Source of the DNA: Pseudocercospora fijiensis CIRAD86
Taxonomy: Eukaryota > Ascomycota > Dothideomycetes > Mycosphaerellales > Mycosphaerellaceae
Direction of reading: 5' to 3'
DNA length: 64,000 nucleotides
NCBI RefSeq assembly: GCF_000340215.1
Contig: NW_006921532.1
Coordinates: forward strand, 1,467,337 to 1,531,336
Shown here: piece by piece, positions 21,765 through 32,046 of the stretch
How the letters are laid out: each line of letters opens with the position of its first letter
Position numbering within the stretch: position 1 is the stretch's first letter
The notes under the pieces: generated by a model
Seen by the model: only the letters and a program-made list of their open reading frames with translations
Database searches by the model: none
What the model was told of the DNA's origin: nothing
Translations under genes and position numbers: made by a program

Positions 21765-22818
21765 ATGGACGCGGTCACGTTGCTGAGAGCAATCTATTTG
21801 GCAGCTGCGGCAGCGGTGAGCGCTCCATGCTACCATGCACTGTATCATCGAGCGCATGCACATGGCTGATGCGAGGTAGGTATTTGTTGTCTTTGCTCTG
21901 CCTCCACTACGCTCACGATTCCTGGACTACGGTGCGCGTAGCTCAGGCCAGGAGAAGGGCAAAGAAGACGCGAACCAGCACGACGTCCTCTCTACAGTCC
22001 TCGACTACGCTGCCACTATCACTGTACCGCACAGCTGGTTCGCATCCTTCTACGCTGTCTCTGTAGCTTGCTCGCTGTATTGGCTGTCCGAGCTGCCCTT
22101 TGGCCGACCAGCCTTTCGAACGATAGCCAGTTGGGCGTCGCTACAACAACCGTCAATGACAACCAGTCAGGTGCAAGTGATATGGCTCATGATGTTCCTC
22201 CAGGGCAGCAGGCGACTATACGAGTCGATAGCATTGGCCAAGCCTTCACAATCGAGCATGTGGGTCGGCCATTGGGCATTAGGCATTCTCTTCTACATCT
22301 GCACCAGTATTGCAGTATGGATTGAAGGCATCCGTGAGTCCTCATTGCTTCTCTTTGCTGCGCATAGCTCTCATCTCTTCGCAGCCGCCATTCAAAATCC
22401 TGACTTCAGTTTGAAGAACCTTGTGTTCGCCGGCCCAAGTCTTCGCACTTTCCTTGGAACGATGGTCTTCATTCTCGCATCTGGTCTTCAGCACGACTGC
22501 CATAGCTACCTGGCAGCTCTGAAGGCATCCAAGAAAGGCGAGCAAGCCGCGTCTGGGTCACAATACCGTTTACCAGATCATCCAGCATGGAACCTGTCTC
22601 TCACGCCCCATTACTTCGCTGAATGCTTGATATACCTGTCGCTGGCTATCATAGCAGCGCCTCGAGGCTCTTTACTAAATTGGACCTTTGTCAGCGCATT
22701 GACATTTGTGGCCATCAATCTGGGCGTTACCGCGCATGGAACCAAAAGCTGGTATAGGCAAAAGTTCGGGGACCAGGCAGTTTATCGTAGGGCCAGGATG
22801 ATTCCCTTCATTTACTGA
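21765..22818 (+). CDS. DFG10: Polyprenol reductase (SRD5A3/Dfg10 family)
   Basis: Exon 1 (21765-21815, MDAVTLLRAIYLAAAAA) joins exon 2 at 21880 (VFVVFALPPLRSRFLDYG) across a 64-nt intron with a CTGAT branch point. The product is an ER multi-pass enzyme that reduces polyprenol to dolichol for protein glycosylation. Seen: family motif QGSRRLYES, histidine-containing FILASGLQHDCHSYL, NLGVTAHGTKSWYRQKFG and the C-terminal RRARMIPFIY. A second intron is likely at 22334-22384 (51 nt, GTGAGT...TTCGCAG). It is a multiple of three with no stop, so both forms are open: 329 aa retained, 312 aa spliced. Spliced joins IEGI to PAIQNPD and is favoured. Confidence 0.88.
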
Positions 22819-23206
22819 TTTCAAAGCCGGATATTACGTAGCTCAGCTGAGCTGTAGTTGAAGCGCTTGCAACGACGATCATACTCCACACGATGACCAT
22901 ACAGACCTTCGTACATCCGCCACATTTGGGATTGGCCTCGATGACTAGTGCCCACACACTGGATTCTGCAGGTCAGAACTGTGAGACTGATGAAGACCCA
23001 ACGCATAGGATCGGCCTTGGACTTTGGTCTGTCCAAAAATGGCAGCTCCGCCTGCAATATAGCGGACGAGTCTCGGGGCTGTCATGCTGTTTCACGCCGC
23101 GTCCTGGTACAATAGATTACATCATGGATGGAGCTTAGAAGAATATAAATACTCGTCCTTCAACACCAGGCTGTCAAGTACAACTACCACGATCAGCTCG
23201 AAAACA
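22819..23206. other. Intergenic, upstream of the NmrA-like gene
   Basis: 388 bp containing the TATA-like element noted separately; no gene supported. Confidence 0.5.
23142..23151 (+). promoter_or_regulatory. TATA-like element
   Basis: AATATAAATA lies about 55-65 bp before the ATG at 23207 and is followed by a C/T- and A-rich stretch. Placement fits a core promoter with a short 5' UTR. TATA boxes mark inducible genes in fungi; that reading is inference. Confidence 0.45.
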
Positions 23207-24187
23207 ATGTCCTCAAAACCAACAATCCTCATAACAGCCGCTGGTGGCCACATTGGATCAGAATTGATCCCTCTTCTCCTTAACGAACACGTCAACCTCG
23301 TCCTCCCAACATCAAACGCCAGCCGTCTACAAACAAAATACTTCCCCTCCAGCAACACAACACCTTCCAATGTCTCAATCGAAGAAGGCCCAATCACCGA
23401 TCCCCACTGGGTAGAATCCATCCTCAAAACCCACAAAGTCACCTCCGTCTTCCTCAACCTCATCGGCACAGACGAGCTCCTCACAACCCTCAACTTCTTC
23501 GACTCCATGCAGCGAGCCGGCACCGTAAAGAATCTCGTCTATGTGTCAGCTTGCGGCGATTTCGCAGATACGTTCGAAGGCTTCAAGAAAACCCTCACAA
23601 GCAATTCTGCTGCTCATGTTCTTGTCAAACCTCTGATCGAGTATAAATTACTTCTGTCGGAGTATTCTTGGACGACGACGAGATTGGGTCCCACGATGTT
23701 TTTTGATAACGATATTCGTAGGAAGGAACGAATTCGAGAAGGATTTTTTGATGAACCGATTTCGGATTTCCTGGGAAAGGGGCAGAGTAAAGTTTCTTGT
23801 GAAGATATAGCCATTATCGCTAGAAACTCCCTTCTCGATCCGAAACGTTGGGCAGGTAAGAAGATTATGATTGGAAGTCTTAAGCGATATTCCGGTGCAG
23901 AAGTTGCGGGGCTTTGGAGCGAGGCTGTTCTTAATGGAAAGGAGATGAAGAGAATTCTTGGAGGTAATGCTAGGTTGGAGAATTATGAGGCCAAGGCGGA
24001 ATTTCCTTTACATGGGAGTTGGGCTTGGCCGAGGGATTTGAGGTTGATGTATGAGACTTGGGCGGAAGATGGATTTGGGATGACCGAGGAGGAGTATGCT
24101 GTTCAGGTTGAGGCTCTGGGGAGGGAGCCGAGGAGGTATGAGGATTGGGTTAGGGGGAAAGGGAGGGAGTTGGTATTGGAGAAGTAG
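23207..24187 (+). CDS. NmrA-like NAD(P)-binding reductase (atypical SDR)
   Basis: A single-exon 326-aa protein. The N terminus MSSKPTILITAAGGHIGSE carries a Rossmann glycine motif (AAGGHIG), and the body resembles NmrA/isoflavone-reductase-type atypical short-chain dehydrogenases (LVYVSACGDF, then RLGPTMFFDND and VSCEDIAIIA). There is no classical YxxxK catalytic pair at the usual place, so it may bind NAD(P) as a sensor or reduce a small molecule; the substrate is unknown. The start at 23207 follows a TATA-like box and a stop-free but unlikely 41-codon extension. The last third is rich in Glu/Gly/Arg (for example EALGREPRRYEDW). No biosynthetic cluster surrounds it. Confidence 0.82.
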   Translation: MSSKPTILITAAGGHIGSELIPLLLNEHVNLVLPTSNASRLQTKYFPSSNTTPSNVSIEEGPITDPHWVESILKTHKVTSVFLNLIGTDELLTTLNFFDSMQRAGTVKNLVYVSACGDFADTFEGFKKTLTSNSAAHVLVKPLIEYKLLLSEYSWTTTRLGPTMFFDNDIRRKERIREGFFDEPISDFLGKGQSKVSCEDIAIIARNSLLDPKRWAGKKIMIGSLKRYSGAEVAGLWSEAVLNGKEMKRILGGNARLENYEAKAEFPLHGSWAWPRDLRLMYETWAEDGFGMTEEEYAVQVEALGREPRRYEDWVRGKGRELVLEK

Positions 24188-24217
24188 GGGATAGAGTCGT
24201 CGCTCGTGCAACATATG

Positions 24218-24238
24218 TCTCTCTCTCTCTCTCTCTTT
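24218..24238 (+). repeat. (CT)n microsatellite
   Basis: A CT run about 30 bp after the NmrA-like stop codon, between two converging genes. Confidence 0.85.
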
Positions 24239-24347
24239 CCCATAATGTCCTCCGTAAGCAGTCTCGACAAGTTTCATAATCTTTCAGCATCTTTCATCAC
24301 CTCTCAGCATCTTCCCTCACCTCCCATCCCATCCTACCTCAATCCCC

Positions 24348-24687
24348 TCAACAACCCACAAGATTAAACGTACAAGCCTCACAAATCGGACTAGTAATAA
24401 CAGCAAAGCTATAACAAAACCTCTCATCAGCCCACTCTTCTCATTTTCAATATCGAGCGTAAGAAACAAGAAACTCACCAATCCGAATTCTGCAAAGAAT
24501 CGCAAGACTTGACACAATTCCGGATCATTGTGGTACAACGGTCGACTTGACACTGTTCCTGACGTGTTTCGAGTTGCGAGAGGGATTCTGGGAGTTGGAT
24601 TTCGATGTGGAATTTTTTGTGGTGAGGGGCCGGGATGGCTGTGGTGAGGGAGAAGAGGAGGGAGATGGTGAAGAGGATTTGATTCAT
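24348..24687 (-). CDS. Small secreted protein with eight cysteines (effector-like)
   Basis: Exon 1 runs 24687-24479 and begins MNQILFTISLLFSLTTAIPA, a clear signal peptide. The mature part has few features until LETRQEQCQVDRC and RNCVKSCDS. A GTGAGT donor at 24478 ends the exon. Two in-frame acceptors exist: TATAG before 24408 and CTAG before 24390. Both restore codon TGY and read into PICEACTFNLVGC and a stop at 24348, giving 89 or 83 aa. Either way the mature protein has eight cysteines clustered in the last ~45 residues. The first acceptor is favoured: it lies 18 nt after a CTGAT branch site. I know no family with this spacing. The size, signal peptide and paired cysteines fit secreted effectors, antimicrobials or surface proteins. 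Confidence 0.65.
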
Positions 24688-25490
24688 GTTGGCGTTAAAC
24701 AGATGCAGTGGTTTGGTTTATTGAGGTTGTCGTGTTGTTGTTGAGAGAAGTGTTTCTTTCTGATGCGAGTGCATGTCAGTACATATATGCTCCCAGCCTT
24801 GTCTGAGATGCTCACAGGGTAGACACGAACAGGTCAGATGGAGGGATCACTGCCAAAATCCAAGGAACAGTGCTGCACCAATATGGTTTGCTCGAACAAG
24901 GTGTCAAGTGTCAGTGTATGTCTTGCCAGCGAAGTCAAGTCGTATTTTGGGTGCACTGCACCGGCGTGATGATGCGTGATCGATGGTGGTTTGTGGAAGA
25001 AAGAAGAAATGTCCCTCTTACTACTTTAACACCATCAGCTACTCGTCTTCTTGTAAGTGCAAGCTATGCTTCAATACATGGGTCGCGATGCGGCCTAGAT
25101 CTTTGTACATTATCGCTACAGCAACGAGCCGTTGATGGGCACATCATCTGTGCTGATGCACCAAGACGGCGAAGTACTGGAGGCCGTCTGGTGGAACCAT
25201 TCCGCCTCAGAATGCAACGTTTCGTAGCACGATGTACGGCTACCCGATGTTTTGACAGCTGCAAGCGCAGTTGTCCGATGCACGAGGCCTGTGGACCAGA
25301 TCACAAAAAGTTAGGTGCTTTGTGATCATGCAAGGTGCCCAGTGTTGCTGTCGAAGAGGCCGTGTAACGTGGTACTGTGAAGCGAGTCATTCGTCGACAC
25401 ATATCATTTTTGGGGTATTCTACAGTTCTCTTCAAAATTCGAAGCTGGACAGTGGTTTAACAGGGAGATTGCAAACGATGGCCTCCATCG
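24688..25490. other. Intergenic, nothing recognised
   Basis: About 800 bp. It includes the upstream region of the secreted-protein gene and the 3' flank of FRS1. Short frames on both strands show no family resemblance. Confidence 0.5.
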
Positions 25491-27263
25491 CTAAAGGAAG
25501 ATCTCTAGGTTGAGTTCGAGTGCCGTGGTTGCATATGGAATCTCGAAATTCTCCAGCACCTTCGGGTGGAGCATGCCGAAAATGCCGATACGTTGCACTT
25601 GCTTGCCAGCGTTCTTCAGACAGATGGCAGCAGCATGGCCAGCAAGATAGGTTGGGTCATCGTGTCCCTCGACCCAGTAACCCTTGACCTTCTCGCTCGT
25701 GCGATCCTTTCCTTCGGGAATCCAAGGATATCTGAGCGCCAGCATGATGCTGTCTAGCAAGCCTTGTACTTGCTCGAAGCCTGACGTGCTACCAGCCCAC
25801 GCTGCCGCAAAATGACGCTCGTTCCTACTTCTCCGCTCAAGTGATGCATCCTTGTAGCAGACATCGGCGACTTCGAAGATCTTCAGCGGCACTTCGTGCT
25901 TCCTGTTCTCTCTGATTGTCTTGAGGAGACCTGGCACAAGCGACGTCCGGACTATTTGATATTCTGCAGTTTTTGGATTCGCCAGTCGCACAGCCTTGCC
26001 ATCGTCCTTCTGGTTCAGCCAGGCATAGTTCTCGTCATGGCTGCACAAGATAAGAGGCATAACTTCTATCCACCTGCTCTTCGCCTCAAGTCTGACAATA
26101 TCTGAGAGTGTATTGATGGGCAGTGCAGCGCCACCAGCAGGAATGCTCGTTGGGAACTCCTGTGGAAGCTTGTTGAAGCCATATGCGATGGCAGCATCTT
26201 CCATGATGTCGGCCTGATGAAGTACATCTGCGCGAGTAATTGGAATGTCGATGTCCAACTTGTCCGTGTCGGTCTTTGAAGGATGAACATCATAGGCCAT
26301 CTTCGCGAGCAATTTAGACCATGATTCTGGTGACTCTGTCAGGCCGCAGACAGAGTTGATGAAAGACAGCGACGCCTGAAACGGCCGTGGCGACAGATCG
26401 GGGGTCACTCTCGACTCGCCATTGTGTTTCGAGACGACATTGACCGGCTCGATAGTGAATGGTTCGGTGCAGTACATGGAGAACATGGCGCAGATGATGT
26501 GGTTGACGATTTCCAGCTTGGTCTTGTCGGTGGCGGTGATATCAATGAAGACGTCCGTAGTGTTGAGCGTGATCTTCGAGTGGTTGGAGTTGATAATGGG
26601 CGGCATGGAGAGCACTTTCCGATTCTTGTCGTAGATGATGGGGTAGACGGGCGAATCTCGAATGATGTGCAGATAGCGAGACAAGTGCTTGTCACTCTCG
26701 AAGAACTCCATCATCTCCTTGCCGTCCATGACCTTCTCCTGGTTGAGGGGGGCGAACTTGATCTGCTCAGGCGGCAGCGCCTCGTAAGAGAATGGCGCCT
26801 CAATTGTGCTCAGGTCATGAGTACCGATGGAAACCAGTGTTCTCTGCCGGGCCAAATTCTGGTGCAGCTTGTCCTGCAGTGCGATGAAGGAGTCATACCG
26901 AGCTTGGTCGAACTTGATGCCGCGGAGGATAGCGCAGGAGAAGTAGGGCCGTATGCGAGCGGTGTCCTCTGTGATGTCGATGGTAAGAAGGTCGGCTGGT
27001 TTGGAGAGAGTGAATTTTGGCATGGACTGGCGGCCCAGGAACACGTTCAGATTCAATGCAATACCCTCGAAGCAGAGCATGTCATATCGGTTGGCGGGAA
27101 TCTCGATCTTGAGCTCGGGTGGTCCTTTCCGCTCCGGGTCGTCGGTGGTATCTTCATCGAGCTCAATGCCAAAGTCGAAGCAGAGCTCGTCGAACTCCTT
27201 GTTGGTGTACTCGCGGCCCAGCGCCTTGTAGAGGGCAGCCTTGTCAACCGCAATGGTGGGCAT
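25491..27263 (-). CDS. FRS1: Cytosolic phenylalanyl-tRNA synthetase beta subunit
   Basis: An intronless 590-aa protein beginning MPTIAVDKAALYKALG. It is the beta subunit of the eukaryotic-type alpha2beta2 PheRS that charges cytosolic tRNA-Phe. Seen: the N-terminal FDELCFDFGIELDED and IPANRYDMLCFEGIA of the B1-like domain, the B3/B4 editing region in the middle (RYLHIIRDSPVYPIIYD, PPIINSNHSKI), the B5 domain (VDIDIP-type region near TDTDKLDIDIPITRADVL with MEDAAIAYGFNKLP) and the C-terminal catalytic-like fold (FGMLHPKVLENFEIPY). Length matches yeast Frs1. Upstream, 660 bp separate it from the divergent PP2A scaffold gene. Confidence 0.95.
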   Translation of the reverse strand: MPTIAVDKAALYKALGREYTNKEFDELCFDFGIELDEDTTDDPERKGPPELKIEIPANRYDMLCFEGIALNLNVFLGRQSMPKFTLSKPADLLTIDITEDTARIRPYFSCAILRGIKFDQARYDSFIALQDKLHQNLARQRTLVSIGTHDLSTIEAPFSYEALPPEQIKFAPLNQEKVMDGKEMMEFFESDKHLSRYLHIIRDSPVYPIIYDKNRKVLSMPPIINSNHSKITLNTTDVFIDITATDKTKLEIVNHIICAMFSMYCTEPFTIEPVNVVSKHNGESRVTPDLSPRPFQASLSFINSVCGLTESPESWSKLLAKMAYDVHPSKTDTDKLDIDIPITRADVLHQADIMEDAAIAYGFNKLPQEFPTSIPAGGAALPINTLSDIVRLEAKSRWIEVMPLILCSHDENYAWLNQKDDGKAVRLANPKTAEYQIVRTSLVPGLLKTIRENRKHEVPLKIFEVADVCYKDASLERRSRNERHFAAAWAGSTSGFEQVQGLLDSIMLALRYPWIPEGKDRTSEKVKGYWVEGHDDPTYLAGHAAAICLKNAGKQVQRIGIFGMLHPKVLENFEIPYATTALELNLEIFL

Positions 27264-27924
27264 GGCGGCGGCGTGTCAGGCGCACTGGTCTGCTTGGGGA
27301 GATCAAGTGTGCGTGCAGAACGTGAGGTGAGGGAGGAGGCTCGCGGTGAAGTTGACTCAATAATGTGTACGCTCAATTTGAACTTTTGCCGCCACAGTTT
27401 CAGCCACAGCTCCAAGCAAGCAACGACTGATGTCAAAACACGGAAGCATTGCTGGAATCTCGCGCACATACACCAACCCAACACCATCAACCCTCACCCA
27501 GCAGCGCATACGACGATTCCACTCTATACCACACAGTAAGTGTCTTCTCCCCTCCTTCCCCAACGGCAGGCACCGCATAGGTGCGGGCGGCAGCAGTGGG
27601 CTTGAGTTCCTGCGTCACTTGGCCAGGTACCTTGCTACGAACCTTGTCGGTCAGAGGTCTTGGTCTAACCACAGCAATCACCGCGATGCGCAGCGCTTGT
27701 CTGGCACTCTGTTGTAGACATATCGCATGCTGAGTAGCAACGCGTGCTGAGTATCGCCCGCAGAGTGCGACTCCGACCCTCCCACCCATACCCACGGCGA
27801 CCGACGTTTGACGACATTCGACCTCCCGCAATTGCACACAGATCCTCCGACAATTTGCATGTGAAGGCCTGGCACCAGGCCATCCGCTCCTTTACGCGAC
27901 CAACACCAGCATAATAGAGCAGAC
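27264..27924. promoter_or_regulatory. Shared upstream region of divergent FRS1 and PP2A-A genes
   Basis: 661 bp between divergent start codons. Overlapping short frames are present but none is supported. Both promoters must lie here. Confidence 0.5.
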
Positions 27925-30077
27925 ATGGACGAGCAGGGCCAGAACGACGAGCTGTACCCGATTGCTGTCCTGATAGATGAGCTCAAGGTACGCACGGCAC
28001 AGCCTCGAGACCGCATCAAGCGCCTCGCAATGTCGTATGGGAGGAGAGACATGAGATTGACGTGTGACACAGCATGACGATGTCTTGCTACGATTGAATG
28101 CCATCCGCAGACTGTCGACCATTGCGCTCGCGCTTGGTCCTGAGCGCACAAGAGATGAGCTCATACCCTTCCTGGACGGTATGGATGCATCTCAACTATA
28201 CTGCAAAGGGAGATTCCACTGACAGTCTCGAAGAATCTGTAGAAGACGAAGACGAAGTTCTCACAGCACTTGGCGACGAGCTGGGCAACTTCGTCGAGTA
28301 CGTAGGCGGTCCGGAGTATGGGCACGTGCTCCTCTCGCCCCTCGAGAATCTGGCTACCATCGAGGAGCCACTCGTGCGCGATAAGGTATGTTCGCATTGC
28401 CGACGGGATGATTCTAGCCACTGACGATCGCAGGCCGTTGAGTCCCTGAACAAAATCTGCGAGCAGCTATCTCAGCAGCAAGTCGAGCAGTACTTCATCC
28501 CCCTCACTATCCGTCTTTCGAAGGCCGATTGGTTCACCTCGAAGATCTCAGCAACCGGACTCTACAACACACCTTATCAACATGCCACCCCGCAATCTCA
28601 GGAAGGTCTTCGACAACAGTTCTCTCAGCTCGTGCACGATGACACACCGATGGTACGAAGACAAGCGGCTAACAACCTTGCCAAATTCGTAAAGAGCATG
28701 CCAGCTTCAGTGGTCATTGAGGACATGATCCCACTGTTCCAGCATTTGGCGGGAGATGACCAGGACAGTGTGCGGCTGCTGACTGTCGATGTTCTCATTG
28801 CAATCGCAGAAGCTGTACCGAAAGAGCAGCAGAGCAGTCATGGAGTATTGCTCACCGCACTTCGTGGCCTGTTTGATGACAAGAGCTGGAGAGTCAGATA
28901 TATGGTGGCAGACAGATTCGAGAAGGTCGCAAAGGCTGTCGACGAAGAGGTCGTCTCGAGAGACCTTGTCCCAGCATTTGTGAAGCTTCTGAAGGACAAC
29001 GAAGCGGAAGTCAGGAGTGCGATTGCTGGACAAATTCCGGGTGAGCATTGTCAAATGATGTGATGCCAGAATAGTATGCTGACTTTCCAGGCTTCTGCCA
29101 ACTCGTTGACCGCCAAGCACTTCTTCGGGACATTGTCCCAGCTGTCGAAGAGCTGGTCTCGGACTCTTCGCAGCACGTCCGTGCAGCTTTCGGCAGCCAG
29201 ATTAGTGGTTTGGCACCTATACTTGGCAAACAGGAGACAACAGAGCATCTCCTACCCATGTTGCTCCAGATGCTCAAGGACGACTTCCCGGATGTGCGAC
29301 TGAACATCATCTCCAAGCTCGAGCAAGTCAACAACGTGATTGGCATTGAGTTGCTATCGCAGTCCCTTCTTCCGGCTATCGTTCAATTGGCAGAAGACAA
29401 GCAGTGGCGAGTCAGGTTGGCAATCATCCAATACGTGCCACTGCTTGCGTCGCAACTTGGTGTCAAGTTCTTCGACGAGAAGCTCAGCAGTTTATGCATG
29501 TCCTGGCTCGGAGACACTGTCTTCAGCATACGTGAAGCCAGCACACAAAATCTCAAGAAGCTTACTGAGGTGTTCGGCGTTGAGTGGGCTAGCGAGGCAA
29601 TTGTGCCCAAGGTCGCTGCCATGGCTGAGCATCCCAACTACCTCTACCGCATGACCACCTGCTTTGCAGTATCTGTAAGTCAAACCCAAATTGTCACGGA
29701 TGGTGAAATTGCTAACTCCCGTTCAGATCCTGGCACCCGCCCTGTCACTTCCAGTCATCGCCAGGTCTATCCTCCCCATCCTGCAGTCCTTGGTCTCTGA
29801 TCCCATCCCCAACATCCGCTTCAACGTCGCCAAATCGTATGCGGTGCTCATCGATATCCTCAAGCGCCTGCCGGATTCTGACTCTGCCACCATTGTGGAG
29901 ATGGAGAAGCAAGGAGTAATAGATTTCCCCGGCAGCGCACGTGGCCAGCAAATCATCCGAGAAGAGATCATGCCGCCTCTAGAGAAGCTTATGTCTGATG
30001 ATGACGTGGATGTGCGATACTTCGCGACGACAGCCAGCAAGGCCTGGACGGACACTGAGAACGCCATGGAGACCTAG
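27925..30077 (+). CDS. TPD3: Protein phosphatase 2A scaffold (A/PR65) subunit
   Basis: Six exons: 27925-27987, 28073-28178, 28234-28385, 28434-29040, 29091-29674 and 29727-30077, giving 620 aa. The protein is the HEAT-repeat scaffold that joins the PP2A catalytic subunit to its regulatory B subunits. Seen: [13 protein letters not shown], then [28 protein letters not shown] and [14 protein letters not shown], then many HEAT units such as [35 protein letters not shown] and [19 protein letters not shown], ending in [17 protein letters not shown]. The exon 3 acceptor was placed at CGAAG before 28234. The nearer CAG at 28225 gives an immediate stop, whereas this choice gives the family sequence. 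Introns are 46-85 nt. Confidence 0.93.
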
Positions 30078-30552
30078 GAAGTCGTATCCGTTGACAGTGG
30101 GATCCATTAATGAGATAGGCACTGGCAGAGCCGTACTCGTCTTAGAAGGTTGCTCCAGGCGTAGGAAAAGGCAGGACAGGGGGCACTTAGACACGCAGTT
30201 GATGGGCTTTAGCGAGACGAGACGACTCTTGATGTATGGCTAGACGTTAGAAGGGCATGGGACGTCTGGCCATTGGTGTGCACCTTACGCATTCAAGCAA
30301 TTGGTTGGGCAGAGACTTAAAAGGATACCTAGCAAAATACCACTACCGTCATGCATTGAACCATATTGGCAGAAATGTGTGCCTTACGACCAGATTGGTG
30401 CCTTATCATACTAGCGTCGGGCTTGGCGGCATTTGCGCACCTCAGAATTGGATTTGGCTTCCAATCTCAGATTCTGTTCTGCAGACACGCCGACTTGCTC
30501 CTCACCCAGCGACAACAACCACATTTCTTCGCCGCCACCCAAGTCGCCCAGC
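30078..30552. other. Intergenic, upstream of eS7
   Basis: 475 bp. No gene supported; contains the eS7 promoter and a C/A-rich leader (CAACAACCACA) just before its ATG. Confidence 0.5.
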
Positions 30553-31442
30553 ATGTCTCAGCCAGCCTTGAACAAGATCGCGCCCAACAGCCCATCGCGG
30601 GCCAAGCCAAATGAGATCGAGAGCAACATTGCTACCGCTCTCTACGAGCTCGAGACCAACATTCCCGACATGAAGGCCGCTCTCCGCCCATTGCAGTTCG
30701 TCTCTGCCCGTGAGGTAAGCAATAATATTTTTAGATGAATCAAACAAGAAAGAGCAAGGGAGAAATGGTACGCGATTGGCAAGAACACATGTTGTCGGCA
30801 AACATCCACCACTGAGAGGAGACCACAAAAAAGAGAATACTTCATAGATGGATATACACACACCTTGATCGCGAAGAGGCGTTGGGCACTGGGCAGCTTC
30901 CCGCTGACACCAGGATTCTTACAGATCGAGGTCGGCCATGGTCGCAAGGCAATTGTCATCTTCGTCCCAGTTCCTCTCCTCCAGGGCTGGCACCGTTCGC
31001 AGCAGCGGTAAGTTTTCCCCACAACCTCATCTTACCTATCACAAGCAAGAAATTTGACTAACTCTCCCTATTCAGCCTCACCCGTGAGCTCGAGAAGAAG
31101 TTCTCGGACCGCCACGTCATCATCGTCGCCTCGCGCCGCATTCTCCCTCGTCCAAAGCGCAGCAACCGCTCCCGCACTTCTCAGACCCAGAAGCGTCCAC
31201 GTAGCCGTACCCTCACTGCCGTCCACGACGCTATCCTCGCCGACCTCGTCTACCCAGTCGAGATCGTCGGTAAGCGTCTGCGCACCAAGGAGGATGGAAG
31301 CAAGATCCTCAAGGTCATCCTCGACGAGAAGGAGCGTGGTGGTGTCGACTACCGTCTTGACACTTACTCTGAGGTCTACAAGCGTCTGACTGGCAAGGGT
31401 GTCAACTTCGAGTTCCCAGCTTCGCAGGCCGACTTTGCTTAG
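30553..31442 (+). CDS. RPS7: 40S ribosomal protein S7 (eS7)
   Basis: Exons 30553-30714, 30925-31007 and 31076-31442 give 203 aa. The joined protein reads [14 protein letters not shown], then FVSARE joined to [17 protein letters not shown], then [16 protein letters not shown] and [13 protein letters not shown], ending [11 protein letters not shown]. This is the eukaryote-specific small-subunit protein eS7, close to the usual ~190-200 aa. The first intron is 210 nt, the longest in any gene here and long for this genome; the second is 68 nt. Donors are GTAAGC and GTAAGT. Long 5'-proximal introns are common in fungal ribosomal protein genes. Confidence 0.95.
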
Positions 31443-32046
31443 TTCGTGCGAACAATTACCTAGGGATCGAATATCGGCGATGAAAGCGTGGGAATGGAAT
31501 AAAATGCTTGGCGTTTGAAGGGAGGAAGACGATGTCGCTAGCTCGGACGACAGCACGGTAGCATGAAACTTTCAATGATCGTAATGCTACCACTCCATCC
31601 AATCCAATCCGTCTGTTTTATATCGTCACGAATGTACAGGCTTCTTATGCCCTAAGCCTATGCCCATGCCTCTCCACCCAATCGTCGAATGGCTTTACTT
31701 CAAAGAACAATACCCACACAACAGCATGAACCTCTATCGCCATTCCGATTTTTCCCATTTGTGGCTCCCATTTCTTTTCTCCCTTGGGGGGTATCTAGCA
31801 GATCTCATCATATCACGAATGAAGTTTTTCTTTTTGTTGCGTCTCACAAGTCACCAACTTATGGCATCCATCCCTCGCTATCTCTCCCTAAGAGGACATC
31901 ATCATCATCATCGTACTCCTTCCTCTAGCCTCATCGCCATCCCCATCCGCATCGCTATGCATGCAAGCATTTCAAATCATTCATTCGGTCGTCATGTCGG
32001 TAAGAGTTAAGCAAAAAAAGGCATAATTGATTTGAGATGCTTCGCT
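31443..32046. other. Intergenic between convergent eS7 and PAS kinase
   Basis: About 600 bp of 3' flanks. A short CATCATCATCATCATCAT run lies near 31900. No gene seen. Confidence 0.55.

Noticed and set aside
26424..27539. 371-codon plus-strand frame opposite FRS1
   Set aside because: It is the reverse shadow of a highly conserved tRNA synthetase; composition (Val/Leu/Glu/Gly runs) is the complement of the coding strand.
30715..30924. Possible intron-encoded box C/D snoRNA in the long eS7 first intron
   Set aside because: CTGA motifs occur, but no RTGATGA C box at the right spacing nor a terminal stem was found.
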